Positions 29,079 through 38,292 of a stretch of 64,000 nucleotides of DNA are shown piece after piece. The first letter of the stretch is position 1, and each line of letters opens with the position of its first letter. Under the pieces are notes generated by a model, which saw only the letters and a list, made by a program, of their open reading frames with translations, was not told the DNA's origin and did not search any database. The position numbers were made by a program, and so were the translations under genes. Source of the DNA: Micromonospora nigra (GTDB taxonomy: Bacteria; Actinomycetota; Actinomycetes; Mycobacteriales; Micromonosporaceae); assembly GCF_900091585.1 (NCBI RefSeq), contig NZ_FMHT01000003.1:4021501-4085500 (forward strand). The letters run 5' to 3'.

Positions 29079-30863
29079 TCAGTCGATTCCGTGGCTCTGG
29101 AGCCACATTTCCAGGAGTCCGAGTTGCCACAGTTTGTTTCCGTTCAACGGGGTCAGTTCGGCGTTCGGGGCGTCGAGCAGGGCGTTGACGTAGTCGGCAC
29201 GGAACAGATCGCGGCGGCGGGCTTCGGGCGCGGACAGGGCGTCGCGTACCCGGTCGAGGAGCTTGCCCTCCAGGTGGGTGAGACCCGGCACCGGGAAGTA
29301 GCCCTTCGGTCGGTCGATGACCTCGTGCGGCAGCACCCGGCGACCGATCTCCTTGAGTACGCCCTTGCCGCCCTGGGCGAGCTTCAGGTCCGGCGGGCAG
29401 GCGGCGGCCAGTTCCACGAACTCGTGGTCGAGGAACGGCACCCGGGCCTCCAGCCCGTGCGCCATGGTCATGTTGTCGACCCGCTTCACCGGGTCGTCGG
29501 TGAGCATGACCTGCGTGTCGAGCCGCAGGCCCGCGTCCACGGCGGTGTCCGCGCCGGCGCGGCCCAGGTGCGCGGCCACGAACTCCCGGGCCGGGTCGCC
29601 GTCGGCCAGCCAGGCGGGGTTGAGCACCCGGGCCAGCCCGGCCGCGTCACGGTCGAAGAACGCCTTCGCGTACGTCTCGACGGCCTGCTCGCGGCCGACG
29701 CCGGCCAGCGGCGGGTACCAGTGGTAACCGCCGAGGATCTCGTCGGCGCCCTGCCCGGACTGGACCACCTTGACGTGCTTCGACACCTCCTGGCTGAGCA
29801 GGTAGAAGGCCACGCAGTCGTGGCTGACCATCGGCTCGGCCATCGACTCGACGGCGGCCTCCAGCGGCGGCACCAGATCCTGCGCCGCCACCCGGAGCTG
29901 GTGGTGGTCGGTGTCGAAGGTCTTCGCCACCAGATCGGAGTAGACGAACTCGTCGCCCTCCCGACCACCGACGGCGTCGAAACCGATGGAGAAGGTCGAC
30001 AGCCCGCGCTGCCCCTCGCCGGCGAGCAGGGCGACGACCAGGCTGGAGTCCAGGCCTCCGGAGAGCAGCACGCCCACCGGCACGTCGGCGACCATCCGCC
30101 GGCGCACGGCGGTGGTCAGCGACCCGAGCAGCGCGTCCTGCCAGTCCCGCTCCGACCAGTCGGCGTGCTCGGCCCGCCGGGTGAACGACGGATCCCAGTA
30201 GACCCGCTCCCGCATCCGGCCGTCAGGCTCGTAGACCCGGACCGTGGCCGGGGGCAGCTTGCGCACCCCGCGCAGGATGGTGCGCGGCGGCGGCACGATG
30301 CTGTGGAAGCTGAGATAGTGGGCCAGCGCCACCGAATCGATGGTGGTGTCGACGCCGCCGCCGGCGAGCAGCGCGGGCAGGGTGCTGGCGAAGCGGACCG
30401 TGCCCGGCGTCTCGGCGAGGTAGAGCGGCTTGATGCCGAGCCGGTCCCGGGCCAGCACCAGCCGGCCGGTGTCGCGCTCGGTGATCGCGACGGCGAACAT
30501 GCCGACCAGGTGGTCGACGAAGTCGAGCCCCCACTCGGCGTACGCCTTGACCACGACCTCGCTGTCGCCTGTGGAGAAGAAGCGGTGCCCCTTGGCCTGC
30601 AACTCCGCGCGCAGCTCACGGTAGTTGTAGACGCAGCCGTTGAAGACGCCGGTCAACCCGGCGGCGGAATCGACGATCGGCTGGCCGCTGGCCGCCGACA
30701 GGTCGATGATCTTCAGGCGGCGATGTCCCAGGGCGACCGGCCCCTGGGACCAGACCCCGCTGTCGTCCGGGCCCCGGTCGCTCATGGTCGCCGCCATGCG
30801 CTCCACCACCGCGACGTCGGCCCGCGATCCGTCCCGTCGGAACTCCCCAGCCAGTCCGCACAT
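29079..30863 (-). CDS. asnO: N-acetylglutaminylglutamine amidotransferase (AsnB-like)
   Basis: The 594-residue enzyme has an N-terminal class II glutamine amidotransferase domain with nucleophile Cys2 (MCGLAGEFRR), MSDRGPDDSG and GHRRLKIIDLS. Its C-terminal asparagine-synthetase domain has the pyrophosphatase loop SGGLDSS (268-274), SGQGADEILGGY and ARVPFLDHEFVELA. ATG 30863 is chosen so that the cysteine follows Met directly; an upstream in-frame codon at 30911 would bury it. In NAGGN synthesis it amidates the C terminus of acetyl-Gln-Gln. It is the first gene of the asnO-ngs-M42 operon. NAGGN is a compatible solute made under osmotic stress. Confidence 0.94.
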   Translation of the reverse strand: MCGLAGEFRRDGSRADVAVVERMAATMSDRGPDDSGVWSQGPVALGHRRLKIIDLSAASGQPIVDSAAGLTGVFNGCVYNYRELRAELQAKGHRFFSTGDSEVVVKAYAEWGLDFVDHLVGMFAVAITERDTGRLVLARDRLGIKPLYLAETPGTVRFASTLPALLAGGGVDTTIDSVALAHYLSFHSIVPPPRTILRGVRKLPPATVRVYEPDGRMRERVYWDPSFTRRAEHADWSERDWQDALLGSLTTAVRRRMVADVPVGVLLSGGLDSSLVVALLAGEGQRGLSTFSIGFDAVGGREGDEFVYSDLVAKTFDTDHHQLRVAAQDLVPPLEAAVESMAEPMVSHDCVAFYLLSQEVSKHVKVVQSGQGADEILGGYHWYPPLAGVGREQAVETYAKAFFDRDAAGLARVLNPAWLADGDPAREFVAAHLGRAGADTAVDAGLRLDTQVMLTDDPVKRVDNMTMAHGLEARVPFLDHEFVELAAACPPDLKLAQGGKGVLKEIGRRVLPHEVIDRPKGYFPVPGLTHLEGKLLDRVRDALSAPEARRRDLFRADYVNALLDAPNAELTPLNGNKLWQLGLLEMWLQSHGID

Positions 30864-30909
30864 GGCAATCGACTCTGCCAGACGATGTTGCGATTCGCCT
30901 GTTGAGACC

Positions 30910-30939
30910 ATGACAGTCGTGTAACAGGGTTGCTAGAAT
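30910..30939 (+). promoter_or_regulatory. Orphan near-consensus promoter facing right
   Basis: ATGACA (30910-30915) and TAGAAT (30934-30939), separated by 18 bases, closely match the primary sigma factor consensus on the + strand, in a 360-bp gap (30864-31223) between asnO and msrA, both of which run the other way. The nearest + strand gene is 1.7 kb away. It may drive a non-coding RNA ending at the hairpin at 31179-31218. The rest of the gap holds the asnO leader and a six-copy repeat. Confidence 0.45.
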
Positions 30940-31081
30940 CCGCGCCCGCGCGCCTGAAAGCGGGTGACGGGAACGGTGATCCACCGCCCACCCGATGGCT
31001 TTCGTGTCACCGGTCGTCACGCTGCGAGGATCCCCCCGGCCCCGGCTGTGTGACGAACGCCGCAGTACCGCTCACGTGGCG

Positions 31082-31187
31082 CCGGTCACGCCCGGCGCCC
31101 GGTCACGCCCGGCGACCGGCTACGCCCCCGGCGGCCGGTCACGTCCCGGCACCGGTCACGCCCCCGGCATCGGTCACGTCCCGGCGG
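31082..31187. repeat. Six degenerate 17- to 19-bp tandem units
   Basis: Units based on CCGGTCACGCCCCGGC start at about 31082, 31099, 31116, 31135, 31152 and 31170, with small changes (CTACG, CGTCC) between copies. They lie downstream of msrA and merge into its terminator hairpin. Confidence 0.8.
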
Positions 31188-31218
31188 CCGGGCCCGCCAG
31201 GGGGCCCGGCCGCCGGGA
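31179..31218. terminator. Strong hairpin, terminator of msrA
   Basis: A 17-bp perfect stem (31179-31195 with 31202-31218) and 6-base loop end six bases beyond the msrA stop on the minus strand. Being symmetric, it could also end a + strand transcript. Confidence 0.8.
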
Positions 31219-31223
31219 GACGG

Positions 31224-31886
<663 letters not shown>

Positions 31887-32015
31887 GGTGGGACTCCTCT
31901 CGTACCTCTCGCCGCGTGCAACGCCGGCGGGCCCCGCTTCCTTACCCGCCCCGCCGCCACTCAGCCACGGACAGCGGGGCGCCACGGACCTGACCGGGTT
32001 CCACCCCACCGCCGC

Positions 32016-32070
32016 CCGAGATCTTGGACGATCTCGGCCCCTCCCAGGGCCCTTTCCTACCAAGATCTCT
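32016..32070 (-). terminator. Nested hairpin between the HIT gene and msrA
   Basis: GAGATCTTGG (32018-32027) pairs with CCAAGATCTC (32060-32069), enclosing GGCCC/GGGCC (32036-32040 with 32047-32051). A competing pairing CCGAGATC/GATCTCGG (32016-32023 with 32030-32037) excludes the outer stem. Two mutually exclusive folds in the path from the HIT gene to msrA could be a terminator or an attenuator. Confidence 0.5.
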
Positions 32071-32115
32071 CCGCTCACAGAACCACGGCGATTCCGCTCA
32101 CAGAACCGCGGCGAT
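32071..32115 (-). repeat. Stop-spanning 22-bp direct repeat
   Basis: CCGCTCACAGAACC-R-CGGCGAT occurs at 32071-32092 and 32094-32115 with one mismatch. The second copy contains the last codons and stop of the HIT gene; the first copy lies just beyond it. Confidence 0.8.
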
Positions 32116-32508
32116 GCGGTCGGCGTGGGTCTGCGCGTCGACGTCGTCGGCGTAGCGGGTACGGGGCCAGAAGAAGCCCCGCAGCCCGTCGCCCTTCGTC
32201 CGTGGCACCACGTGGGTGTGCAGGTGCGGCACCGACTGGGACACCTTGTTGTTCATCGCCACGAACGTGCCGCCCGCGCCCAGACCCGACTCCACCGCCA
32301 CCGCCAGCCGCCGCACCAGCCCGAAGTAGCCGGCGAGCGCCTCGGGTGGCAGGTCGGCCAGGGTCACCAGGTGAGGGCGCGGCACCACCAGCACGTGACC
32401 CTTGAACACCGGCCGGGTGTCCAGGAACGCCAGCCCGTCCGGCTCGTCGGCCACCCGGAAGGCCGGCACCTCGCCCGCCACGATCCCGCAGAACACACAC
32501 CCCGCCAC
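32098..32508 (-). CDS. HIT family hydrolase/phosphorylase-like protein
   Basis: The 136-residue protein has the histidine-triad motif HLHTHVVPR (H-x-H-x-H) plus the N-terminal zinc-ribbon-like [16 protein letters not shown] and [17 protein letters not shown], as in nucleotide hydrolases of the Hint/Fhit group. It is a small cytoplasmic enzyme acting on AMP-linked compounds; the substrate is not determinable. GTG 32508 is chosen because the family starts just before CVFCGI; the upstream frame to 32604 is poor in family features. It is divergent from cystathionine gamma-synthase, 131 bp away. Confidence 0.85.
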   Translation of the reverse strand: MAGCVFCGIVAGEVPAFRVADEPDGLAFLDTRPVFKGHVLVVPRPHLVTLADLPPEALAGYFGLVRRLAVAVESGLGAGGTFVAMNNKVSQSVPHLHTHVVPRTKGDGLRGFFWPRTRYADDVDAQTHADRIAAVL

Positions 32509-32639
32509 CTGCTCAGGGTAGGGCGACGGTCCGCCGCCCGGCGACAGGCGTCCCCTCTCCACCGGGCCGACGGTCCGCCTGCGTGACGCCGGGGTGGGTT
32601 CCACCCGGTGGGAAGAACTCGACGACTAACGTCTGCGGA

Positions 32640-33782
32640 ATGAGTCACGGCTTCGAGACGCTCGCCATCCACGCCGGCCAGGACCCGGAGGCCCGCACCG
32701 GTGCGGTGATCCCTCCGATCTACCAGACCAGCACGTACGCCCAGGACGCCGTCGGCGCGCCCCGGCTCGGCTACGAGTACAGCCGCTCGGGCAACCCCAC
32801 CCGGGACGCCCTCCAGGAGTGCCTCGCCGCGCTGGAGGGCGGACCGGTCGCGCTCGCCTTCGCCAGCGGTCTGGCCGCCGAGGACGCCCTGCTGCGTACG
32901 GTGTGCGCCCCGGGCGACCACGTGGTGATCCCCGACGACGCGTACGGGGGCACGTACCGGCTGTTCGCGAAGGTCGCCGAGCGCTGGGGGCTCGCGTACA
33001 CCCCGGCGAAGGTCTCCGACCCCGACGCGGTGCGGGCCGCGATCCGCCCGGGCAGCACGAAGATCGTCTGGCTGGAGACGCCCACCAACCCGCTGCTCGG
33101 CATCGCCGACATCGCCACCCTGGCGGGCGTCGCGCACGACGCCGGGGCGCTGCTGGTGGTCGACAACACCTTCGCCTCGCCATACCTGCAGCAGCCGCTG
33201 GCGCACGGGGCGGACGTGGTGGTGCACTCCACCACCAAGTACATCGGTGGACACTCCGACGTGGTCGGTGGCGCGTTGGTGGCCGCCGACCGGAACCTCG
33301 GCGAGGAACTGCGCTACCACCAGAACGCGATGGGCGCGATCAACGGCCCGTTCGACGCCTGGCTCACCCTGCGCGGCATCAAGACCCTCGGCGTCCGGAT
33401 GGACCGGCACTGCGACAACGCCGAGCGGATCGCCGCGTACCTGGACGGGCACGCCAAGGTCGGCCAGGTGATCTACCCGGGCCTGCCCGCGCACCCCGGT
33501 CACGGGATCGCGGCGAAGCAGATGCGTCGGTTCGGCGGGATGATCTCCTTCCGCGCGGCCGGCGGAGAGGAACACGCCGTGCAGATCTGCAACCGGGCGA
33601 AGCTCTTCGTGCTCGCCGAGTCCCTCGGTGGGGTGGAATCCCTGATCGAGCACCCGGGCCGGATGACACACGCAAGTGCTGCCGGCTCGCCGCTTGAAGT
33701 TCCCGGCGATCTCGTGCGACTGTCTGTCGGCATCGAGACGGTCGACGACCTGCTCGCCGATCTGGAGCAGGCGCTGGGCTGA
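32640..33782 (+). CDS. metB: Cystathionine gamma-synthase
   Basis: The 380-residue PLP enzyme couples an activated homoserine ester with cysteine to cystathionine (transsulfuration to methionine), and some homologues act as gamma-lyases. Seen: [55 protein letters not shown], the PLP lysine in [19 protein letters not shown], and the C-terminal [22 protein letters not shown] 32640 gives the family's N terminus. Named metB by analogy with Rv1079; gamma-lyase activity cannot be excluded. Confidence 0.9.
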   Translation: MSHGFETLAIHAGQDPEARTGAVIPPIYQTSTYAQDAVGAPRLGYEYSRSGNPTRDALQECLAALEGGPVALAFASGLAAEDALLRTVCAPGDHVVIPDDAYGGTYRLFAKVAERWGLAYTPAKVSDPDAVRAAIRPGSTKIVWLETPTNPLLGIADIATLAGVAHDAGALLVVDNTFASPYLQQPLAHGADVVVHSTTKYIGGHSDVVGGALVAADRNLGEELRYHQNAMGAINGPFDAWLTLRGIKTLGVRMDRHCDNAERIAAYLDGHAKVGQVIYPGLPAHPGHGIAAKQMRRFGGMISFRAAGGEEHAVQICNRAKLFVLAESLGGVESLIEHPGRMTHASAAGSPLEVPGDLVRLSVGIETVDDLLADLEQALG

Positions 33783-33804
33783 CCGCTGGCTGGAGAGGGT
33801 GGCC

Positions 33805-35208
33805 GTGCAGGACATCATGCCGACCTGGGTCGGGGCGACAGCCAAGCAGATCGCCCGGGGCGTACGCCGGGGTGACGTCTCCGCGACCCAGGTCGTCGCC
33901 GACCACCTCGACCACGTCTCCCGGGCCGACGTCGACCTCGCCGCGTTCCGCACGGTGCGCGGCGGGGAGGCGGTCACCGAGGCGGAGAAGGTCGACGAGC
34001 AGGAGGACCTGGCCAACCTTCCGCTGGCCGGGGTGCCGGTGGCGGTGAAGGAGAACACCCCTGTCGCGGGTCTGCCCACCTGGAACGGTTCGGCGGCGGT
34101 GCGTACCGGCGTGGCGGAGGCCGACCACGAGGTGGTCCGGCGGCTGCGCGGCGCCGGCGCGGTCATCCTCGGGGTGACCCGCATGCCGGAGCTGGGCCTG
34201 TGGGGCCTCACCGACGACGACACCGCCGTCACCCGCAACCCGTGGGACACCCGGCGCACCCCGGGCGGATCGTCCGGTGGCGCGGCGGCGGCGGTGGCCG
34301 CCGGCCTCGTGCCGATCGCGCACGGCAACGACGGGCTCGGATCGATCCGCATCCCCGCGGCCTGCTGCGGCCTGGTCGGGCTCAAACCCGGGCGGGGCGT
34401 GGTGCCCTGCCAGCTCGGCGCCGAGGACTGGTTCGGTCTGACCGAGCACGGCATGCTCACCACCACCGTCGCCGACGCGGCCGTGGGCTTCCAGGTGCTC
34501 GCCGGCCGGCCCCAGGCAAAGCTGGTGCCGCCGCAGCGGCTGCGGGTCGGCGTCTCCCTGCGCTCCCCGGTGCGCGGCGTGTCGCCGGACGCGCCGAACC
34601 GGGACGCGGTGGCCGCCGCCGGACGGCTGCTCGCCGCCGCCGGCCACGACACGGTGCCGGCCGACCCGACCTACCCGACGGCGCTCGGCCTGCAGGGCAT
34701 CGCCACCTGGTTCGCCGCCGCGGCGGCCGACGTGCGCGCCGCCGGGGTCGACCCGCGCGACCTCCAGCGGCGCAGCCGCCGGCACGTCGCGTTGGGCGAC
34801 TGGGCGCAGCGGCGTGGGTACGTCCGCCAGTCCGACCGCGCGGCCTGGCGGCAACGGTCGATCGACTTCTTCGCCGACCACTCGGTGGACGTGCTGCTCA
34901 CCCCGGCGCTGGCCGGCGCGCCGCCGGAGGCCGTCGGCTGGTCCGGCCGGTCCTGGTTGGCGAACATGAAGGCCAACATCCGGTACGCCCCCTACGCCGC
35001 GCCCTGGAACATCGCCGGGCTGCCGGCGCTGGTGGTGCCCGTGGGGCGCCGCCCCGACGGGCTTCCGTTGGCCGTGCAGTTCGTCGGGCCGCCCGGTTCG
35101 GAGCTGCTGCTGCTCGGCATCGCCGGCCAGTTCGAGATGGCGAGCCCGTGGCCTCGGCACGCCCCCGGTCACCCGCGGGTCGGAACGGGCTGGCCAGCCA
35201 AGGCGTGA
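33805..35208 (+). CDS. Amidase signature family protein
   Basis: The 467-residue amidase has the Ser-cisSer-Lys signature: Lys in [13 protein letters not shown], the [42 protein letters not shown] block with the catalytic serines, and a C-terminal [32 protein letters not shown]. The glycine-rich box and the two serines are intact. The natural amide is unknown. GTG 33805 has GGAGAGG seven bases upstream; GTG 33799 is nearer that site and less likely. It follows the synthase by 22 bp and may be co-transcribed. Confidence 0.9.
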   Translation: MQDIMPTWVGATAKQIARGVRRGDVSATQVVADHLDHVSRADVDLAAFRTVRGGEAVTEAEKVDEQEDLANLPLAGVPVAVKENTPVAGLPTWNGSAAVRTGVAEADHEVVRRLRGAGAVILGVTRMPELGLWGLTDDDTAVTRNPWDTRRTPGGSSGGAAAAVAAGLVPIAHGNDGLGSIRIPAACCGLVGLKPGRGVVPCQLGAEDWFGLTEHGMLTTTVADAAVGFQVLAGRPQAKLVPPQRLRVGVSLRSPVRGVSPDAPNRDAVAAAGRLLAAAGHDTVPADPTYPTALGLQGIATWFAAAAADVRAAGVDPRDLQRRSRRHVALGDWAQRRGYVRQSDRAAWRQRSIDFFADHSVDVLLTPALAGAPPEAVGWSGRSWLANMKANIRYAPYAAPWNIAGLPALVVPVGRRPDGLPLAVQFVGPPGSELLLLGIAGQFEMASPWPRHAPGHPRVGTGWPAKA

Positions 35209-35250
35209 TCATCTACGCTCCCGGTGCCATCACCAGGGAGGACGTCGACC

Positions 35251-36117
35251 ATGCGCTGCCACACCTGCGACACCGACCACGACGGACGCACCGGGGAATG
35301 CCCGACCTGTCGTACGCCGGTCGGATCGCCCGCTCTGCGCCCGGGTGTCCGGGTGCGCCCGGTCCGGGGGGTCGGTCGGGCCGCCTCGGTCGCCGTCGCC
35401 GCGACCACCCTGTTCCTGTTGCTGACGGTGGCGGTCCAACCGGTCAACGCGTTGCTCGCCGAGCGGGCGGCCGACTCCCTCGACAGCGAGGCGTTCCTGC
35501 TCACCGCGGGGGTGCTGGATCTGGCGGCGGGTCTGCTGTATCTGGTCGCGTTCCTGGTCGCGGTCGTGCTCGTCATCGTCTGGACGTGGCGGGCCCGGAC
35601 GAACCTGGACGCCTTCCCGGGCACCGGGCCCACCAACTCCGGCGGGTGGGCGATCGCCGGGTGGCTGGTGCCGTTCGTCAACTTCGTGATGCCGCACCGG
35701 GTGGTCGCCAACATCGCCCGGGAAAGTCTGTGGCGGCTGAGCACCCCGCTGCTGGTGCACCTGTGGTGGGGCGCCTGGCTGGTGTTCCTCCTCGCGGAGC
35801 GGTTCATCGCGCGGTCCTCCGTCGCCGAGTACGAGGCGCTGCCGTTCCCACAGACCTCGGCGGACTTCCGGGCGTACGCCGACCACTACGCCTCGGCCAC
35901 CGGTGAGTACCTGGTTCCGGCGGTGTTCTGCGTGGTGGCCGGGGTGTCGCTGATCGTGCTGATCCATCGGATCTCGGCGGCCCAGACCGCCCGGATCACT
36001 CGGTCGATGCCCACCGGCCCGATCCTGCCCGGCATGAGCATCGCGGAACCGGCGGCAACGTCCGGCATCGCCGCTGATCCGGCATCCGCCGCGTCGTCCG
36101 CACCGGCCGCGTCGTAG
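35251..36117 (+). CDS. Zinc-ribbon DUF4328 membrane protein
   Basis: The 288-residue protein starts with a four-cysteine zinc ribbon (MRCHTCDTDHDGRTGECPTC), then four membrane helices in a DUF4328-like block: SVAVAATTLFLLLTVAVQPVNALL, LAAGLLYLVAFLVAVVLVIVWTWR, the conserved AIAGWLVPFVNFVMPHRVVANI with WWGAWLVFLLAERF, and the last helix VPAVFCVVAGVSLIVLIHRI. A Pro/Ala-rich tail ends it. Many actinomycetes carry such proteins; function unknown. ATG 35251 follows GGGAGG. Confidence 0.82.
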   Translation: MRCHTCDTDHDGRTGECPTCRTPVGSPALRPGVRVRPVRGVGRAASVAVAATTLFLLLTVAVQPVNALLAERAADSLDSEAFLLTAGVLDLAAGLLYLVAFLVAVVLVIVWTWRARTNLDAFPGTGPTNSGGWAIAGWLVPFVNFVMPHRVVANIARESLWRLSTPLLVHLWWGAWLVFLLAERFIARSSVAEYEALPFPQTSADFRAYADHYASATGEYLVPAVFCVVAGVSLIVLIHRISAAQTARITRSMPTGPILPGMSIAEPAATSGIAADPASAASSAPAAS

Positions 36118-36130
36118 AACGTCACGCCGG

Positions 36131-36180
36131 TGCCGGCTGTGCCGGGCCGGTGCCGGGCCGCTGCCGGCCGGTGCCGGGGC
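36131..36180. repeat. Low-complexity GTGCCGG-rich stretch
   Basis: In the 135-bp gap before the threonine dehydratase gene, GTGCCGG/GCCGGG units recur several times (GTGCCGGCTGTGCCGGGCC and onward). The period is irregular. No promoter is obvious. Confidence 0.5.
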
Positions 36181-36252
36181 CAGGCGTCGCCGGCGTCACC
36201 GGTACCGAACCAGGTCGCCGGTGCCGGGCAGGGCGGATGGCACGATCTAGGC

Positions 36253-37473
36253 ATGACGGAACTGGTCAGCCTGGACGAGGTACGCGCGGCACGGGACCTG
36301 CTCGACGGGGTCGTCCGTACCACTCCGCTGGAGCCGTCCCGGCCGCTGAGCGCCGCGCTCGGCGGGCCCGCGTGGCTCAAGTGCGAGAACCTCCAGCGCG
36401 CCGGGTCGTACAAGGTGCGCGGCGCGTACGTGCGCATCTCGCGGCTGTCCGAGGCGGAGCGGGCCGGCGGGGTGGTGGCCGCCAGCGCCGGCAACCACGC
36501 CCAGGGGGTGGCGCTCGCGGCGGGGCTGGTGGGCATCCACGCCACGGTCTTCATGCCGGTGAACGCGCCGCTGCCGAAGGTCGCCGCGACCAAGGGGTAC
36601 GGCGCCCAGGTCGAACTGGTCGGCAACACGGTCGACGAGTCGCTGGTGGCCGCGCAGGCCTTCGCCGAGCGCTTCGGCGCGGTGCTGATCCACCCGTTCG
36701 ACCACCGGGACGTGATCGCCGGGCAGGGCACCGTCGCGTTGGAGATCCTCGAACAGTGTCCCGAGGTGCGCACCATCGTCACCGGCGTCGGCGGCGGTGG
36801 GCTGGTCTCCGGGATGGCGGTGGCCGCCAAGGCGTTACGCCCCGACGTGCGGGTGATCGGGGTGCAGGCCGCCAGCGCGGCGGCGTTCCCGCCCTCCCTG
36901 GCGGCCGGGGAGCCGGTACGCCTGCCGTCGTTCAGCACGATCGCCGACGGCATCGCCGTGGGGCGGCCGGGCGAGCTGACGTTCACCCACGTCCGCAAGC
37001 TGGTCGACGAGGTGGTCACGGTCGCCGAGGAGGACATCTCCCGGGCCCTGCTGATGCTGCTGGAGCGCGGCAAGCAGGTGGTGGAGCCGGCCGGCGCGGT
37101 GGGCGTGGCCGCGCTCATGTCGGGTGCGGTGCAGGTGGAGACGCCGGTGGTCGCCGTGCTCTCCGGCGGCAACATCGACCCGCTGCTGATGCTTCGGGTG
37201 ATCGAGCACGGGCTGGCCGCCGCCGGACGCTACCTGCGGGTCACCGTCCGCTGCTCGGACCGGCCCGGTCAGCTCGCCTCCCTGCTCGGGGAGATCGCCG
37301 AGCACCGCGCGAACGTGGTCGACGTGGAGCACCAGCGGGCCAATCCGCACCTGCGCCTGGGTGAGGTGGAGGTGGCGCTGTCGGTGGAGACCCGGGGGGT
37401 GGCGCACTCGGACTCGCTGATCAGTGCGCTGCGAGCGAGCGGCTACCAGGTGGTCTTCGCCGCGGAGGTGTGA
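36253..37473 (+). CDS. ilvA: Threonine ammonia-lyase (dehydratase), ACT-containing form, with a TTA codon
   Basis: The 406-residue PLP enzyme turns threonine into 2-oxobutyrate. PLP Lys lies in LQRAGSYKVRGAYVR, the substrate loop is SAGNHAQGVALAA, the phosphate loop is VGGGGLVSGMAVA and the C-terminal ACT domain spans about 320-406 (YLRVTVRCSDRPGQLASLLGEIA). The length and single ACT domain match the shorter form (about 400 residues), which may be biosynthetic or catabolic. The leucine codon at 36835-36837 is TTA, the only TTA codon I noticed in any gene of the window; a UUA-reading tRNA is encoded at 17391. A terminator overlaps its stop. Confidence 0.92.
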   Translation: MTELVSLDEVRAARDLLDGVVRTTPLEPSRPLSAALGGPAWLKCENLQRAGSYKVRGAYVRISRLSEAERAGGVVAASAGNHAQGVALAAGLVGIHATVFMPVNAPLPKVAATKGYGAQVELVGNTVDESLVAAQAFAERFGAVLIHPFDHRDVIAGQGTVALEILEQCPEVRTIVTGVGGGGLVSGMAVAAKALRPDVRVIGVQAASAAAFPPSLAAGEPVRLPSFSTIADGIAVGRPGELTFTHVRKLVDEVVTVAEEDISRALLMLLERGKQVVEPAGAVGVAALMSGAVQVETPVVAVLSGGNIDPLLMLRVIEHGLAAAGRYLRVTVRCSDRPGQLASLLGEIAEHRANVVDVEHQRANPHLRLGEVEVALSVETRGVAHSDSLISALRASGYQVVFAAEV

Positions 37474-37498
37474 CACCGGACGGTGCCACACCTCCGCG
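37461..37498 (+). terminator. Terminator overlapping the ilvA stop
   Basis: A 12-bp perfect stem (37461-37472 with 37487-37498) begins four codons before the TGA at 37471-37473; a second inner stem (37474-37478 with 37481-37485) stacks on it. Confidence 0.75.
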
Positions 37499-37617
37499 CG
37501 TTCGGTGCCGGTTCGGTCGTCGCGGGGGCAGCCCGTGCAGGGCGGCGCGGCGAGCAGCTCCACGCCGGTCCCCCGCGCCCCGCACCTTCTCCTCCCACGC
37601 CCCGACGACGTGTCGGT

Positions 37618-38115
37618 TCAGCCGGAGAACGGCTCGAAACTGACCACTGTCACCTTGATGTCCGCGCCGCTGGGCGCCGTGTAGGTGCAGGTCTGCCCGG
37701 CCCGGCCGCCCAGGATCGCCTGGCCAAGGGCCGACTCGGGGCTGTAGACGGTCAGCTCGGTGGTCGAGGCGATCTCCCGCGACCCGAGCAGGAATGTCTC
37801 GGTGTCGTCCTTGTCGTCGTCGAAGTAGATCGTCACGACCATGCCGGGGGCGACCGCGTCGGCGGTCGGCGCCTCGCCGACCTGCGCGGTGCGCAGCAAC
37901 TCCTGCAGGTACCGGATCCGTCCCTCGGCCTTGCCCTGCTCCTCGCGGGCGGCGTGGTAGCCGCCGTTCTCGCGGAGGTCGCCCTCCTCGCGCCGGGCGT
38001 TGATCTCGGCCGCCATCGCCGGCCGGTTGGCGATCAGCTCGTCGAGCTCGGCCTGCAGGCGGTCGTACGCCTCCTGGGACAGCCAGGTGGCGGACGCCTC
38101 GTTGCCAGTGGACAC
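37618..38115 (-). CDS. greA: Transcription elongation factor GreA
   Basis: The 165-residue factor rescues backtracked RNA polymerase by stimulating transcript cleavage. The N-terminal coiled coil is [53 protein letters not shown] with the two catalytic acidic residues at its tip in [10 protein letters not shown]; the C-terminal FKBP-like domain includes [50 protein letters not shown]. The GTG start at 38115 has AGGGAGA upstream. It corresponds to Rv1080c. Confidence 0.95.
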   Translation of the reverse strand: MSTGNEASATWLSQEAYDRLQAELDELIANRPAMAAEINARREEGDLRENGGYHAAREEQGKAEGRIRYLQELLRTAQVGEAPTADAVAPGMVVTIYFDDDKDDTETFLLGSREIASTTELTVYSPESALGQAILGGRAGQTCTYTAPSGADIKVTVVSFEPFSG

Positions 38116-38249
38116 AGGCGATCTCCCTAATGTGCGTGCTGGCTGACAGGTGAAATTCCAAGTTACCAGTGCCCCACGACACGGGGGTGTCCGTGATCAC
38201 CATGAGCCCCGAGGCCGGCACCGGGCAGGAACAACACCCCGGGTGCGGC

Positions 38250-38272
38250 CACCCGGCGACGGTCGCCGGGTG
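38250..38272 (-). terminator. Terminator of the DUF4307 gene
   Basis: A 10-bp stem (38250-38259 with 38263-38272) with a three-base loop lies about 20 bases after the DUF4307 stop. Confidence 0.6.
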
Positions 38273-38292
38273 TGGTTCCACCGGGACCGTGG

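Noticed and set aside
31082..31187. Considered as a CRISPR array
   Set aside because: Units are tandem with no unique spacers and no cas genes are present.
31985..32000. AACCCGGTCAGGTCCG on the minus strand, like the conserved tip of signal recognition particle RNA
   Set aside because: The essential GGAAGGRAGCA part does not follow, and no long hairpin surrounds it. It is most likely chance or at best a remnant.
32364..34652. A 762-codon minus-strand frame across the cystathionine gamma-synthase and amidase genes
   Set aside because: It is antisense to two well-supported genes and has no recognisable motif.
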